Made by a program: the position numbers and the translations under genes | The notes under the pieces: model-generated | The model's input: the letters and a program-made list of their open reading frames with translations, nothing else | The model's database searches: none | Told to the model about the DNA's origin: nothing | In this document: one piece after another, positions 25,245 through 34,568 of the stretch | Numbering within the stretch: position 1 is the stretch's first letter | Layout: the number at the start of each line of letters is the position of its first letter | Source of the DNA: an uncultured Propionibacteriaceae bacterium | GTDB lineage: Bacteria > Actinomycetota > Actinomycetes > Propionibacteriales > Propionibacteriaceae | Direction of reading: 5' to 3' | Assembly: GCA_938012815.1 (NCBI GenBank) | Contig: CALLVV010000001.1 | Location: 1-64,000, forward strand | Length of the DNA stretch: 64,000 bases

Positions 25245-26240
25245 GTGACGATCCTGGAGCTCACCTTTCCACGCATGGATCCCGTGGCGATCGCCATCGG
25301 GCCCGTGCGGATCCACTGGTACGCCATCATGTATCTGCTGGCGTTCGCCATGGCCTACGGGTTGATGCGGCTGAGACTTCGGCACCAGCCCTTCGCGTCG
25401 ATCACGAAACCGTCCGCGTGGGTTCCCGCGGACATCGAGGATCTGCTGTTCTACGGCATTGCGGGCGTGATCCTGGGGGGGCGGCTCGGGTATGTGTTGT
25501 TCTACCAGCCCGGCTACTACGTGACCCATCCGCTGGACATCTTCAAGGTCTGGGACGGCGGCATGAGCTTCCACGGCGGCGCGATCGGCGTGATCCTGGG
25601 AATGGCTTTCTTCGCCTGGCGACGGTCCCGGCCGTTCCTGCAGGTCGCCGACTTCCTGGTCCCCTCCGTCCCCATCGGGCTCGCGGCCGGGCGGATCGGG
25701 AACTTCATCAACGGAGAGCTGTGGGGTCGCGCGGCCCCCTCGGACCTGCCCTGGGCGATGCGTTTCCCCTCCGGTGGCGACGTGCTGCGCCACCCGTCGC
25801 AGCTCTATCAGGCTCTCCTCGAGGGGGTGCTGCTGTTCGTGCTGCTGTGGTTCTACGCCCGCAAACCGCGGCTCCGCGGACAGGTGGCCGCCGCCTTCCT
25901 GTTCGGCTACGGCCTGTTCCGTTTCATCGCCGAGTACTGGCGCGAACCCGACTCCCAGCTCGGGTTCCTGTCGCTCGGGTTGTCGATGGGGCAGTGGCTG
26001 TCGTTGCCGATGATCCTCGCCGGTGTCGCGCTGTGGTTGTGGGCCCGGCGGCGGGGCGTCTCCGACCTGCAGGAACCCACCGACGATCCGGGGGAGGAAC
26101 CCACTGACGAGAACCCCGAGGAGAAGACGGGCGAGGACGTCGGGGAGAAATCCACCGGAGCTGTGGAAGAGCCCTCGGGAACTGTGGACGAGGCGGGGGA
26201 AACTCCCGCCAAGGAGAACGAAACCCCAAGCCAGAACTGA
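25245..26240 (+). CDS. lgt: Phosphatidylglycerol--prolipoprotein diacylglyceryl transferase
   Basis: Start at GTG 25245 (VTILELTFPRMDP), with GGAAAG upstream; 331 aa. Lgt attaches diacylglycerol to the lipobox cysteine of prolipoproteins in the plasma membrane. Signature stretches are HWYAIMYLLAF, GGRLGYVLFY, MSFHGGAIGV (catalytic His) and AAGRIGNFINGELWGR (the Lgt signature). Seven membrane helices are expected. The last ~60 residues form an acidic Pro/Glu-rich tail (EEPTDENPEEKTGED), longer than in the E. coli enzyme and typical of actinobacteria. At least two lipoproteins in this window (36064, 37918) would be its substrates. Confidence 0.96.
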   Translation: MTILELTFPRMDPVAIAIGPVRIHWYAIMYLLAFAMAYGLMRLRLRHQPFASITKPSAWVPADIEDLLFYGIAGVILGGRLGYVLFYQPGYYVTHPLDIFKVWDGGMSFHGGAIGVILGMAFFAWRRSRPFLQVADFLVPSVPIGLAAGRIGNFINGELWGRAAPSDLPWAMRFPSGGDVLRHPSQLYQALLEGVLLFVLLWFYARKPRLRGQVAAAFLFGYGLFRFIAEYWREPDSQLGFLSLGLSMGQWLSLPMILAGVALWLWARRRGVSDLQEPTDDPGEEPTDENPEEKTGEDVGEKSTGAVEEPSGTVDEAGETPAKENETPSQN

Positions 26241-26258
26241 AATCCTCAACCACAGGCA

Positions 26259-26292
26259 GGTTTTCCACAGGGTTGTGAACACTGTGGAAACC
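26259..26292. terminator. Bidirectional terminator between lgt and treZ
   Basis: GGTTTTCCACAG pairs with CTGTGGAAACC (one bulge) around an 11-nt loop, in the gap between two convergent genes. The stem contains TTTCCACA/TGTGGAAA, which by chance resembles a DnaA box. Confidence 0.6.
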
Positions 26293-26300
26293 TTCCCGGC

Positions 26301-28034
26301 TCAATCAGCTTTGATCTCGGCCACCAGGGCGCCCGGGCCGGTGATGGTGTGGCCTTCAGGATCGTGCTCGCCCCACGCCGCCAGGACGACCCCACCCTCG
26401 ACGGGGATCTTCACCAGCCTGCCCTGGGCCCGGGTGGCGGCCACCACGGTGGCGCCCCGTCGCATCAGGACCGTGTCCTCGTCCAGTACCTCCACCGACA
26501 CCTCCGCCAGTGACCCCGAGGCCAGCTCCGGGCGGTCGCGGCGCAGCCGCAGCAATTCCTGGTACCAGGCCAGCATCCGGGCGTGGTCGGGTTCGGTGAC
26601 CTCGTCCCACCGCAGCGTCGCCGACTCGCGGGTCGCGGGCGACTGCGGGTCCGGGATCTTCGCGTCCCAGCCCATGCGTTCGAACTCGCGGGCGCGCCCC
26701 TCGGTCACCAGCGGACCCAGCTCCGGGCCGAGGTGGCTGAAGAACGGGAACGGCGTGGAGGCGGCCCACTCCTCGCCCATGAAAAGCAGCGGCGTGAACG
26801 GCGACAACAGGTACAGCGCTGCCGCGGCGGCCTGGCAGCCGAGCGGCACCGAGTGTGAGATCCGGTCTCCGACGGCCCGGTTACCCACCTGGTCGTGATT
26901 CTGCAACGAAACCACGAACGAGTGCCCGTCGTACAACTCCGAGGCGGGATCGACGGGCGCCCCCCAGTCCTGGCCGCGGAACGTCGAGAACCCGCCCTCA
27001 TGGATGAACACCCGTGTGAGGGCCTGTTGCAGCACCTCAGCGGTGCCGAAGTCAACGTAGTAGCCGTCGCGTTCCCCCGTGAAGAAGGAGTGCAGCGCGT
27101 GGTGGACGTCGTCGGCCCACTGCCCGTCCATGCCCAACGCCCCCGGCACCGAACCTATCGGCGAGACCGTGGTGGGCTGGTTGCGATCCGACTCCGCGAA
27201 CAGCGTGAGCTCGCGTCCCGTCTCCCGTTCCCAGGCGCGCGTCTCGTCGCTCAGCTCGGCCAGGTAGTGGCGCGGGGAGTCGTCCTGGAACTCGTGGACG
27301 GCGTCCAGGCGCAGCCCGTCCACCTGGTATTTCACCAGCCACTGCCGACACGCCCCCAGCAGGAAGTCGCGCACCTCGCTGCTGCCCGGCTGGTCCAGGT
27401 TGATGGCGTCCCCCCACGGGGTGTGGTGGGCGCTGGTGAAATACGGTCCGAACTGCGCCAGGTAGTTGCCCTCCGGACCCTGGTGGTTGTGGACGACGTC
27501 CAGGATCACGCCGAGCCTGCGTGCATGGCAGGCGTCGATGAAGGCGATGAAACCCTCCGGTCCCCCGTAGGCCGCGTGCACCGCGTACTGGCCGACGCCG
27601 TCGTAACCCCAGCCCTGCTTGCCGGGGAAGTCGGCGACGGGCATCACCTCGACGGCCTGCACCCCGAGATCCACCAGGTGATCCAGGTGCGTGATGGCCG
27701 CCTCGAAGGTGCCCTCCGGGGTGAAGGTGCCGATGTGCAACTCGTAGCCGACCGCACCCCGCAGGTCCGCGCTGAAGGTGACGGGGCGGTCGAACAGCGT
27801 CGGATCGACGATACGACTCGGCCCGTGCGGGCCGTCGGGCTGGCTGAGGCTCCGGGGGTCGGGGAGCAGCATCCCGCCGTCGATCCGGAACTGGTACAGC
27901 GTTCCGGGCGGCAGCGGTTCCGACCACCACCAGCCGCCATCGCCGCGCGCCATGATCGTCTCGGTGCCATCGACGACGACCTCCACCATGCCGGCGTCGG
28001 GTGCCCACACCTCGGGACGGGTGATGTCTCGCAT
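26301..28034 (-). CDS. treZ: Malto-oligosyltrehalose trehalohydrolase
   Basis: 577 aa GH13 enzyme. It releases trehalose from the maltooligosyl-trehalose made by TreY. An N-terminal beta domain (VWAPDAGMVEVVVDG) precedes the catalytic barrel. GH13 regions are all present: DVVHNH (179-184), LRLDAVHE with nucleophile Asp244, ESD with acid/base Glu281 (LTLFAESDRN), and QNHDQVGNR later. It has the family's GWGYDGVGQYA segment. The gene follows treY with a 58-nt gap on the same strand. Together with glgX at 45.6 kb it completes a glycogen-to-trehalose route. Confidence 0.96.
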   Translation of the reverse strand: MRDITRPEVWAPDAGMVEVVVDGTETIMARGDGGWWWSEPLPPGTLYQFRIDGGMLLPDPRSLSQPDGPHGPSRIVDPTLFDRPVTFSADLRGAVGYELHIGTFTPEGTFEAAITHLDHLVDLGVQAVEVMPVADFPGKQGWGYDGVGQYAVHAAYGGPEGFIAFIDACHARRLGVILDVVHNHQGPEGNYLAQFGPYFTSAHHTPWGDAINLDQPGSSEVRDFLLGACRQWLVKYQVDGLRLDAVHEFQDDSPRHYLAELSDETRAWERETGRELTLFAESDRNQPTTVSPIGSVPGALGMDGQWADDVHHALHSFFTGERDGYYVDFGTAEVLQQALTRVFIHEGGFSTFRGQDWGAPVDPASELYDGHSFVVSLQNHDQVGNRAVGDRISHSVPLGCQAAAAALYLLSPFTPLLFMGEEWAASTPFPFFSHLGPELGPLVTEGRAREFERMGWDAKIPDPQSPATRESATLRWDEVTEPDHARMLAWYQELLRLRRDRPELASGSLAEVSVEVLDEDTVLMRRGATVVAATRAQGRLVKIPVEGGVVLAAWGEHDPEGHTITGPGALVAEIKAD

Positions 28035-28092
28035 GAATGCTCCTCGGATCAGGGTTCGGGGTGGCTGTCGGTGCTCGTACGCTGGGCTCGTA

Positions 28093-30630
28093 TCAGTCGA
28101 CCTGATGGACGAGCAGGGCGACGGGCAGCCGGTCGAGGATGTCGGCCAGCGGCGTGGCGCCCCCCGGGTACTCGCGCCCGCTCAGGACGTCGCGGAACCG
28201 CAGGTTCGGCAACACCAGTTCGGCGTCGCCCCAGCCCTCCTCATTGAGCCCAGACTGCACCCGGGTGGCCACCGTGATGGCCACCGGGGTTTCCGAATCC
28301 CTGTATCCGCGTTCGAACACTACCGCGTGGCCGGTGTTCAGCGACACCGACCGGTAGTCGGCGTCCGGGCCGCGGAACGCCTCCGGGTGGTCGCGGCGCA
28401 GCAGCAGGGCGCGCGACGTCACGAGAAGTTTCTCCGCGTCCAGGTCGGCGGGCGGGTTCATGTCCAGTGCCGTCAGCACCCCGGAGCGGCGGTAATAGTC
28501 GATGGGACGGCGGTTGTCCGGATCCACCAGTGACAGGTCCACCACCTCGCAACCCTGGTACAGGTCCGGGACCCCGGGCATGGTGAGCTGGATCAGCTTC
28601 TGCCCCAGGATGTTGGCGCGCACCGAGGGGAAGGTCAGTTCCGTGAACGCATCCAGCGCGGCCCCCACCTCCGGGGTGGTGAGGCAGGTGGTCGCGAACT
28701 CGATGACGGCCTCCTCGTAGTCCTCGTCGGGGGAGGTCCAGCTGGTGTGGAGCTTCGCCTCCCGCATGGCCTTGGTCAGGTATCGCGTGAGGCGGTCGGC
28801 GGAGATCGCCTCGGCTCCCGCTGCCGTGCCGGGCAGCGTCCAGGTGGCCGCGAGGGTCTGCCACAGGAACAGCTCCGTGCCGCCGTCGAGCAGCGAGGGA
28901 CGCAGCTCGGTGGTGGCGGCCCGCAACTCACCGACGCAGTGCTCCCACTCGCGCGGGTACTCGGTGAGGACCGCCAGCCGGGCGCGTACGTCCTCGCTGC
29001 GTTTCGTGTCGTGGGTGGACAGGGTGGTCATGCTGGTGGGCCAGTCGGCGGCCAGGGCGCGGCAGAAACCGTGGAAGTCATCCTGGTTGATGCCGATGAT
29101 GTTCGGGTCGGAGCCGACTTCGTTGACGCCGATGAACCGGTTCCAGCGGTAGAAGGCCGTGTCCTCCTTCGACTTGGCCATCACCGGCCCGCACGTCTGG
29201 GCGAAACGGACCATGAACTCGGCCCGCAGGTCCGACGAGTTGTGGGCGCGACCCGGCAGCTGGTTGAGGATCTCCGATGGCGCGGGCAGTGTCTCCGCGC
29301 CCCCCATGTCGGCCTCCCCGGTCTCGCCGAGGGCCAGCGCCACGACGAGGTCGAGGGCGTCCAGTTCATCGATCGTGAGGTACTCCCTGGCCTTGGTCGC
29401 GGCCTCGACGATGATCTCCCGCTCCGATTCCTGGGTCACCCGGCCCGGCTCGACATAGGCGCGGTAGCGGCTGAACTGGTACAGCAACTCGCGGATGGCG
29501 TGGTTGAGCTGTCGGCGGGTGTGGTCGCGCAGCCGGATGTCGCCGTCGCAGATCGCCATCGCGATGTTGACCAGGCGGTTCAGCTCCGTGAACAGAGACT
29601 CCTTGACGACGGTGCGTTTGGCGTTGAGCACGGTGGAGGCGAAACCGTCACCGGACCCTGACATGCGTTCCCACAGGTCGGTGAGCCTCGGAACGCTTCC
29701 GGGGACGTGGAACAGGCCCGCGACCCGCAGCAGCGAGTCGTAGCCGGTGGTTCCCGCGCACTCGAAGTCGGCGGGGAGCGTCTCGTCGTATTCGAGGATC
29801 TTCTCCGCCACCACCCAGCAGCCGCCCGTGGCGCGCTGCAGGTCCGCGAGGTACTGGCGGGGATTGGCCAGGCCGTCGATGTGGTCGATGCGGAAACCGT
29901 CGATGAGGCCCTCGGCGTGGAGCTGGATCAGTGTGCGGTGGGTGGCCTCGAAGATGGCCGGGTCCTCGACGCGGATGGCCGCCAGGGTGTCGACGTCGAA
30001 GAAGCGGCGGTAGTTCAGCTCCTCGCTGCCGATCCGCCAGTAGGCCAGGCGGTACCACTGTCTCTCCAGCAGTTCGTCGAGGGGAAGGTCCTCGGTGCCG
30101 GGGCGGACGGGGAAGACGTGGTCGTAGTAGGTGACCACGGGTTGCTCATCGCCGTTGATGACGTCCGTGGTGAGGCTGATGTGTTCCAGTTCCCGGCCGA
30201 TCCGGTTGCCGAGCACCGGCATCAGGATGGTCTGGGAGTCGGTCATGTCGAGGTCGAACCAGTCCGCGTACGCCGATTCGGGGCCGCGCCGCAGCACGTC
30301 CCACAGCGCGTGGTTGTGCCAGATCGGGGTGGGGACCGCCATGTGATTGGGCACCACGTCGACGATGACGCCGATGCCCTGCTCATGGGCGGCCTGTGAC
30401 AGTCGTCGGAAGGCCTCCTCCCCACCGCACTCCTCCGAGATGCGGGAGTGATCCACGACGTCGTAGCCGTGGGTGGAGCCGGGGGAGGCCTGCAGGATCG
30501 GGGAGCAGAACAGGTGCGTGACGCCCAGTGTGTGCAGGTAGGGCATCCACGCCGCGGCATCGTCGAAGGTGAAACCGCCGTGCAGCTGCATCCGGTAGGT
30601 CGAGTTCGGTACGGTCCTGTTGGTCTCCAC
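28093..30630 (-). CDS. treY: Malto-oligosyltrehalose synthase
   Basis: 845 aa. It isomerises the reducing end of maltodextrins to a trehalose unit. Family marks are the start STYRMQLHGGFTFDDAA, GSTHGYDVVDHSRI, DVVPNHMA (from residue 91), GFRIDHIDGLANP with the nucleophile Asp, and WVVAEKILE with the acid/base Glu. The later STHDTKRSEDVRARL and LTMPGVPDLYQGCE (GH13 region IV equivalent) are also intact. Full length for the family. Upstream of treZ in the same operon. Next upstream (same strand) is the secreted esterase, separated by a terminator. Confidence 0.97.
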   Translation of the reverse strand: METNRTVPNSTYRMQLHGGFTFDDAAAWMPYLHTLGVTHLFCSPILQASPGSTHGYDVVDHSRISEECGGEEAFRRLSQAAHEQGIGVIVDVVPNHMAVPTPIWHNHALWDVLRRGPESAYADWFDLDMTDSQTILMPVLGNRIGRELEHISLTTDVINGDEQPVVTYYDHVFPVRPGTEDLPLDELLERQWYRLAYWRIGSEELNYRRFFDVDTLAAIRVEDPAIFEATHRTLIQLHAEGLIDGFRIDHIDGLANPRQYLADLQRATGGCWVVAEKILEYDETLPADFECAGTTGYDSLLRVAGLFHVPGSVPRLTDLWERMSGSGDGFASTVLNAKRTVVKESLFTELNRLVNIAMAICDGDIRLRDHTRRQLNHAIRELLYQFSRYRAYVEPGRVTQESEREIIVEAATKAREYLTIDELDALDLVVALALGETGEADMGGAETLPAPSEILNQLPGRAHNSSDLRAEFMVRFAQTCGPVMAKSKEDTAFYRWNRFIGVNEVGSDPNIIGINQDDFHGFCRALAADWPTSMTTLSTHDTKRSEDVRARLAVLTEYPREWEHCVGELRAATTELRPSLLDGGTELFLWQTLAATWTLPGTAAGAEAISADRLTRYLTKAMREAKLHTSWTSPDEDYEEAVIEFATTCLTTPEVGAALDAFTELTFPSVRANILGQKLIQLTMPGVPDLYQGCEVVDLSLVDPDNRRPIDYYRRSGVLTALDMNPPADLDAEKLLVTSRALLLRRDHPEAFRGPDADYRSVSLNTGHAVVFERGYRDSETPVAITVATRVQSGLNEEGWGDAELVLPNLRFRDVLSGREYPGGATPLADILDRLPVALLVHQVD

Positions 30631-30720
30631 CCCTTCACTCTACGCAAGGCCTGCGAGCACGTGCCGGCCTGCCGGGTTCTTCGGGCTCCGGATCGTGCGT
30701 CGGCAGGGGTTGTGGCCATG

Positions 30721-30770
30721 AAGCTGGTTGAGCGGGCCGCGACAAGGAGATCGGCCCACCCAACCAGCTT
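30721..30770 (-). terminator. Terminator after the esterase gene, built from two CTGGTTG repeats
   Basis: AAGCTGGTTG and CAACCAGCTT form perfect 10-bp outer arms, with CGGGCCG/CGGCCCA pairing inside. The hairpin starts 7 nt after the esterase stop (minus strand). It shows the CTGGTTGAGC repeat acting as a transcription terminator. Confidence 0.6.
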
Positions 30771-30776
30771 TTCGGA

Positions 30777-32240
30777 TCAGAAGTGGCCGTTGGAGACGTC
30801 GGGCGGAGGGGTTGTCGGGATTCCGTTGGTGTCATCGCAGCTGTCGCCGATGCCGTCGCCGTCGTAGTCGGTTTGGCCGTAGTTGCGGACGGTGGGGCAG
30901 TTGTCGGTGTCGTCGGGGATGCCGTCGCCGTCGGTGCTGATGTCGACCCGGGTGGTGGCGGTGGAGGTGGCTCCGGTCGAGTCGGTCACCCGGACGGTCA
31001 CGGTGCCGGAATGGGCGGTGTCCCAGGTGTGTTCGTGGGTCGGGGTGGTGGTTGACACCTCGAAGCTGCCGTCGCCGTCGAGGTCCCACTCGTAGCTGGT
31101 GATGTCGCCGTACGCGGAGTAGGAGCCGCGGGCGTCCAGGGTGAGGGACGTCCCGACGGTGCGGTTGTAGGGGCCGTCGAGCCAGGCGAACGGTTCGCCG
31201 GTGTTCTGTGTGGCGCTGATCTCGCGTGTGAAAGTGGCCGGATCCACCGCTTTGGCCAGGGCCTCGGCCATCTTCTGATGACCGGTCTTGTTCGGGTGAT
31301 ACCACTCGTTGATGTCCCCGGAGAAGATGACTTGCTCCCCTTTCTCGGGGTCATAAGCTCCTTCGGTTTGGTAGTACCTGTTGAGCCAGCCGACACCATT
31401 GATGCCCGTGTGGTAGGAAGGATTGGGCTCATGATCCTTGAAGTCTGTCCGGATTGAGGAGACGTGGTGCACGGTGTGGTGGCTTCCGTCATTGTTCGCA
31501 TTCCAGTCCTGAACCGTTTTTTCCTGAGCAGCGAACAAGTAGCCCTCAGCATCCATCGTCATGCCGACGCTCGGGTAAACGTATTTTCTGGCACATTTGG
31601 TCGACGGGGGTTCCTTGTATTTGAGGCATTTGCCGAATACGAAGCGCGGGGAATCCATGATGATGTTTGGATTTCCCATCAGGACTATCTGTGCATGATT
31701 GTCCGGAAGGTGGGCCTCGAGGTCCTTCAGCAGCGCCTCGGTTTTTTCCTTGAATTGTCCTCCCTTCGTGAAGGCCAGGGAGGCGTCTATGCTTTTTCCG
31801 CAGTTGTATGGATCGTGCAGGAACATCACGAAACAGTCCCGGGCGATTTCTCTGAAGTGTCCCTCGTTGTCTCCCAGACTGAGTACGATGAGGTCACTGT
31901 CCTTGCGGACCTGAGGGATCTGCTCGGTCCTGACGGTGTCGGTCGTCGCTCCGGAAGACGCCAGGTTGTGGTAGGCCGTTGCTATGCCTTGGTCGCGAAG
32001 CGAATTGACGTAAAGCTGCCCCCAGTTGTTGTGGCTCCGGTAGCTCTTCGACGAGTTGTCATCGTAGTAGTCGCCTGCGCCATTGCCGGCTGCGAGGGAG
32101 TCTCCGAGCACGGTCACCACCGCGGCCTTCCCGCTACTGGGTGGTGGATCCGCGCTTGCGGAGTGCGTCGGTGCGAAGGTGGCGCAGAGGGCCAGCGCCA
32201 GCAGGATCAGAGGGATCTTGTTCTTGAGAGTCATTTTCAT
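30777..32240 (-). CDS. Secreted SGNH/GDSL esterase with PKD domain and calcium-type repeats
   Basis: 487 aa from ATG 32240 (MKMTLKNK), with AGGAAA 7 nt upstream. Residues 1-30 are a Sec signal peptide with a likely HSASA/DP cleavage. The mature protein starts with an SGNH hydrolase: block I LGDSLAAGNG (Ser48), LASSGATT, LSLGDNEG and a C-terminal EWYHPNKTGH carrying the catalytic His. Six cysteines lie in the domain. A PKD domain follows (LDARGSYSAYGDITSYEWDLDGDG, ATSTATTRVD). Two thrombospondin type-3-like calcium repeats close the protein (DGDGIPDDTDNCP, DYDGDGIGDSCDD). Probably a secreted lipase or polysaccharide esterase; substrate unknown. No sortase motif. Lower GC in the hydrolase part. 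Confidence 0.88.
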   Translation of the reverse strand: MKMTLKNKIPLILLALALCATFAPTHSASADPPPSSGKAAVVTVLGDSLAAGNGAGDYYDDNSSKSYRSHNNWGQLYVNSLRDQGIATAYHNLASSGATTDTVRTEQIPQVRKDSDLIVLSLGDNEGHFREIARDCFVMFLHDPYNCGKSIDASLAFTKGGQFKEKTEALLKDLEAHLPDNHAQIVLMGNPNIIMDSPRFVFGKCLKYKEPPSTKCARKYVYPSVGMTMDAEGYLFAAQEKTVQDWNANNDGSHHTVHHVSSIRTDFKDHEPNPSYHTGINGVGWLNRYYQTEGAYDPEKGEQVIFSGDINEWYHPNKTGHQKMAEALAKAVDPATFTREISATQNTGEPFAWLDGPYNRTVGTSLTLDARGSYSAYGDITSYEWDLDGDGSFEVSTTTPTHEHTWDTAHSGTVTVRVTDSTGATSTATTRVDISTDGDGIPDDTDNCPTVRNYGQTDYDGDGIGDSCDDTNGIPTTPPPDVSNGHF

Positions 32241-32532
32241 TGCTGTTTTCCTGGAAAATTGGAACACTCGAAACGGATGCGTTTTTCTTGAACGCATCCT
32301 TGGAGGTGGTTCAAAAATTGAAACAATGAGCCATGGCCCTTGCAGGCTTTTGTGGCTGTAATCCTAGCCCTTTGTGGGGTTGGAAACTCGAAGCTGCTTC
32401 GCGTGTCGCCATGAAATGGGTCCTCGAGTCTCGGATCCGTTGTGGCCAGCAGGCCGCGGAGAGATGATCTGGTTGAATTGACAATGTTCTTCGCGCTGGG
32501 CGAGGCGGCCCGTGGCGAAGGGTCGTGTCGCG

Positions 32533-32757
32533 TCAAGACCGCCCCGTGCTTATCTGGATGATTGGTGTCAAAGGGCCTGGTTGGCGGTTGTGGCGAAGAA
32601 CATGCCAGGTCCTGAGGGTGCGCGATGACTTGCTCAACGGGATGGCGAATACGGTTGATGGTCGTGTTGTTTCTTCTACTGGCGTCGGTGAGTTCACCAT
32701 GGGCGGGTTTCCGGGTGGGGGTGATCATTCCCAGTCCGATATAGCCCTTGTCTCCAC
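32533..32757 (-). mobile_element. IS5-family transposase, C-terminal remnant
   Basis: The minus strand encodes SGDKGYIGLGMITPTRKPAHGE, INRIRHPVEQVIAH, then after a frameshift LRTWHVLRHNRQP ending at a TGA (32535-32533). GDKGY(x)GxGMxTPxxKP and (N)xxRxxVExVIAxxKTW are the end of an IS5-group DDE transposase. The catalytic core and both ends are missing, so the copy is dead. It lies between the esterase and cca. Confidence 0.75.
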
Positions 32758-32860
32758 TATGGTTTCGAGCGTCGAGGACCTTGAGGGATCCAGGCGATGT
32801 GTCCGGGGAGGAGGGCACTCAGGGTCCGGCGCAACCACCTTCACCGGGGGTGGTGTCGAC

Positions 32861-34306
32861 TCAGCCCTGCGACTGCTGGTCCTTCCACCAGGTCAGCAGC
32901 AGGTCGCGGGCCTCGTCCTCGGGGAGGGGGCCGTTTTCCATGCGGTGGTTCAGGAGGAATTTGTACGCCCTCCCGACCTCCGGGCCCGGTTTGATGCCCA
33001 GGATCTCCATGATCTGTGCCCCGTCGAGGTCTGGGCGGATGGCCTTCATCTCCTCCTGCGCGGCCAACTCGTCGATGCGCCACTCCAGCTCCTCGTAGTT
33101 GCGGCGCAGCCGGGTGGCCTTGTTGCGGTTGCGGGTGGTGCAGTCGGCGCGGGTGAGGATGTGGAGACGTTCCAGTTCGTCACCGGCGTCGCGCACGTAG
33201 CGACGCACAGCCGAGTCGCTCCAGGAGGCCTCGCCGTAGCCGTGGAACCGCAGGTGCAGCTCCACGAGCTTCGCCACCGACTTCACCGTCGCCGTCGGGT
33301 ACTTCAACGCCTTGAGGCGCTTGGTCACCAGCTTCGCACCCACCACGTCGTGATGGTGGAAGGTCACCTTCGAGCCCTCGAAACGGCGGGTGGCGGGTTT
33401 GCCGATGTCGTGCAGCAGGGCAGCCAGCCGGTTGACGACGTCGGGTTGGTGGCCGCGTGCCTTCTCCAGGTCGATGGCCTGCTCCAGCACGGTCAGCGAG
33501 TGCGCGTAGACGTCCTTGTGGCGCATGTGTTCGTCGCGTTCCAGGCGCAGCGCGGGCAGTTCCGGCAGGAAGTGTTCGGCCAGGCCGGTGCGCACCAGGA
33601 GATCCAGGCCCTCGCGGGGGGAATCGGTGAGCAGTAGACCCGTCAATTCGGCCTGTACGCGCTCCGCGGAGACGATGGTGATGCGTTCGGCCATCTCCCT
33701 CATGGCTTCCTGGACCTCCGGCGCCACCCGGAACCCCAGCCTTGACGCGAATCGCGCTGCCCGCATCATGCGCAACGGGTCGTCACCGAACGACACCTCC
33801 GCAGGGGCGGGGGTGCGCAGGACGCCGTCGGCGAGGTCGCGCAACCCACCCCACGGGTCGACGAACTCGCCCGCCATCACGTCCACGGCCATGGCGTTGA
33901 CGGTGAAGTCGCGACGGACGAGGTCCTCCTCGATTCGCTCCCCGAAGGCGACGATCGGTTTGCGGGAGCCGGGTTCGTAGGCGTCGGCGCGGAAAGTGGT
34001 GACCTCGATCTGCCACTCCCTGTCATCCTCGCGTTTCATGGCGCCGATGGTCCCGAAGTCGCGCCCGATGTCCCAGGTGGCAGAGGCGAAGTCGTCAAGG
34101 ATGGCGTGGGTTTCGGCGGGTTTTGCGGAGGTGGTGAAATCCAGGTCGTGGCCCAGCCCACCCAGCATCGCGTCACGCACGGAACCGCCGACGAGGTACA
34201 GCCGGTGTCCCGTGGCGTCGAAACGGGAACCGAGGTCGCCTACGATCGGTGAGATTCGGAGCAACTCGGAGACGGCGTTGCGCTGGGCTTGGGTGAGGTC
34301 TGGCAC
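32861..34306 (-). CDS. cca: CCA tRNA nucleotidyltransferase
   Basis: About 481 aa from GTG 34306 (VPDLTQAQRNAV); the frame is open further up to 34399, so the start is uncertain. The class II nucleotidyltransferase head is clear: YLVGGSVRDAMLG (residues 38-49), DLDF with the metal aspartates (54-57), then EDLVRRDFTVNAMAVD and FVDPWGGLRDL. FGDDPLRMMRAARFASRLGF follows. The C-terminal half has an HD-type segment (LAALLHDIGKPATR, HHHDVVGA). The enzyme adds or repairs the 3' CCA of tRNAs; the tRNA-Ala in this window lacks an encoded CCA. Divergent from the methyltransferase operon. Confidence 0.93.
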   Translation of the reverse strand: MPDLTQAQRNAVSELLRISPIVGDLGSRFDATGHRLYLVGGSVRDAMLGGLGHDLDFTTSAKPAETHAILDDFASATWDIGRDFGTIGAMKREDDREWQIEVTTFRADAYEPGSRKPIVAFGERIEEDLVRRDFTVNAMAVDVMAGEFVDPWGGLRDLADGVLRTPAPAEVSFGDDPLRMMRAARFASRLGFRVAPEVQEAMREMAERITIVSAERVQAELTGLLLTDSPREGLDLLVRTGLAEHFLPELPALRLERDEHMRHKDVYAHSLTVLEQAIDLEKARGHQPDVVNRLAALLHDIGKPATRRFEGSKVTFHHHDVVGAKLVTKRLKALKYPTATVKSVAKLVELHLRFHGYGEASWSDSAVRRYVRDAGDELERLHILTRADCTTRNRNKATRLRRNYEELEWRIDELAAQEEMKAIRPDLDGAQIMEILGIKPGPEVGRAYKFLLNHRMENGPLPEDEARDLLLTWWKDQQSQG

Positions 34307-34568
34307 GGGCGAAGAGTCTACGCGGGAGCGGAGGGCGACTCCTCGTTTCCGTTTTGTTTCCCGCCCCTCGACACTGTTCTGCCGGCCATGGCGGCTCACT
34401 CCCCGAGAGCCAGGTCAGGGACGTGGTGCGAGGTGATCCGCGACACATTCGATGGTCGCGTGACGCGGATCCCTCGCGACAGCAACAATAACAGCACATC
34501 CCTCTTTCGGAATTGGGTGGGGGTGGGTTACGCTCGTCGCTCATGCCCGAGTCGTGTGAGAGGTGAGC

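Noticed and set aside
26259..26292. Replication origin-like DnaA boxes
   Set aside because: No AT-rich unwinding region, no dnaA/dnaN/parAB genes nearby; the words form a convergent-gene terminator.
32237..32532. 193-codon minus frame as one protein
   Set aside because: Only its first part is IS5 transposase-like; the rest after the frameshift is a chance open frame reaching into the esterase leader.
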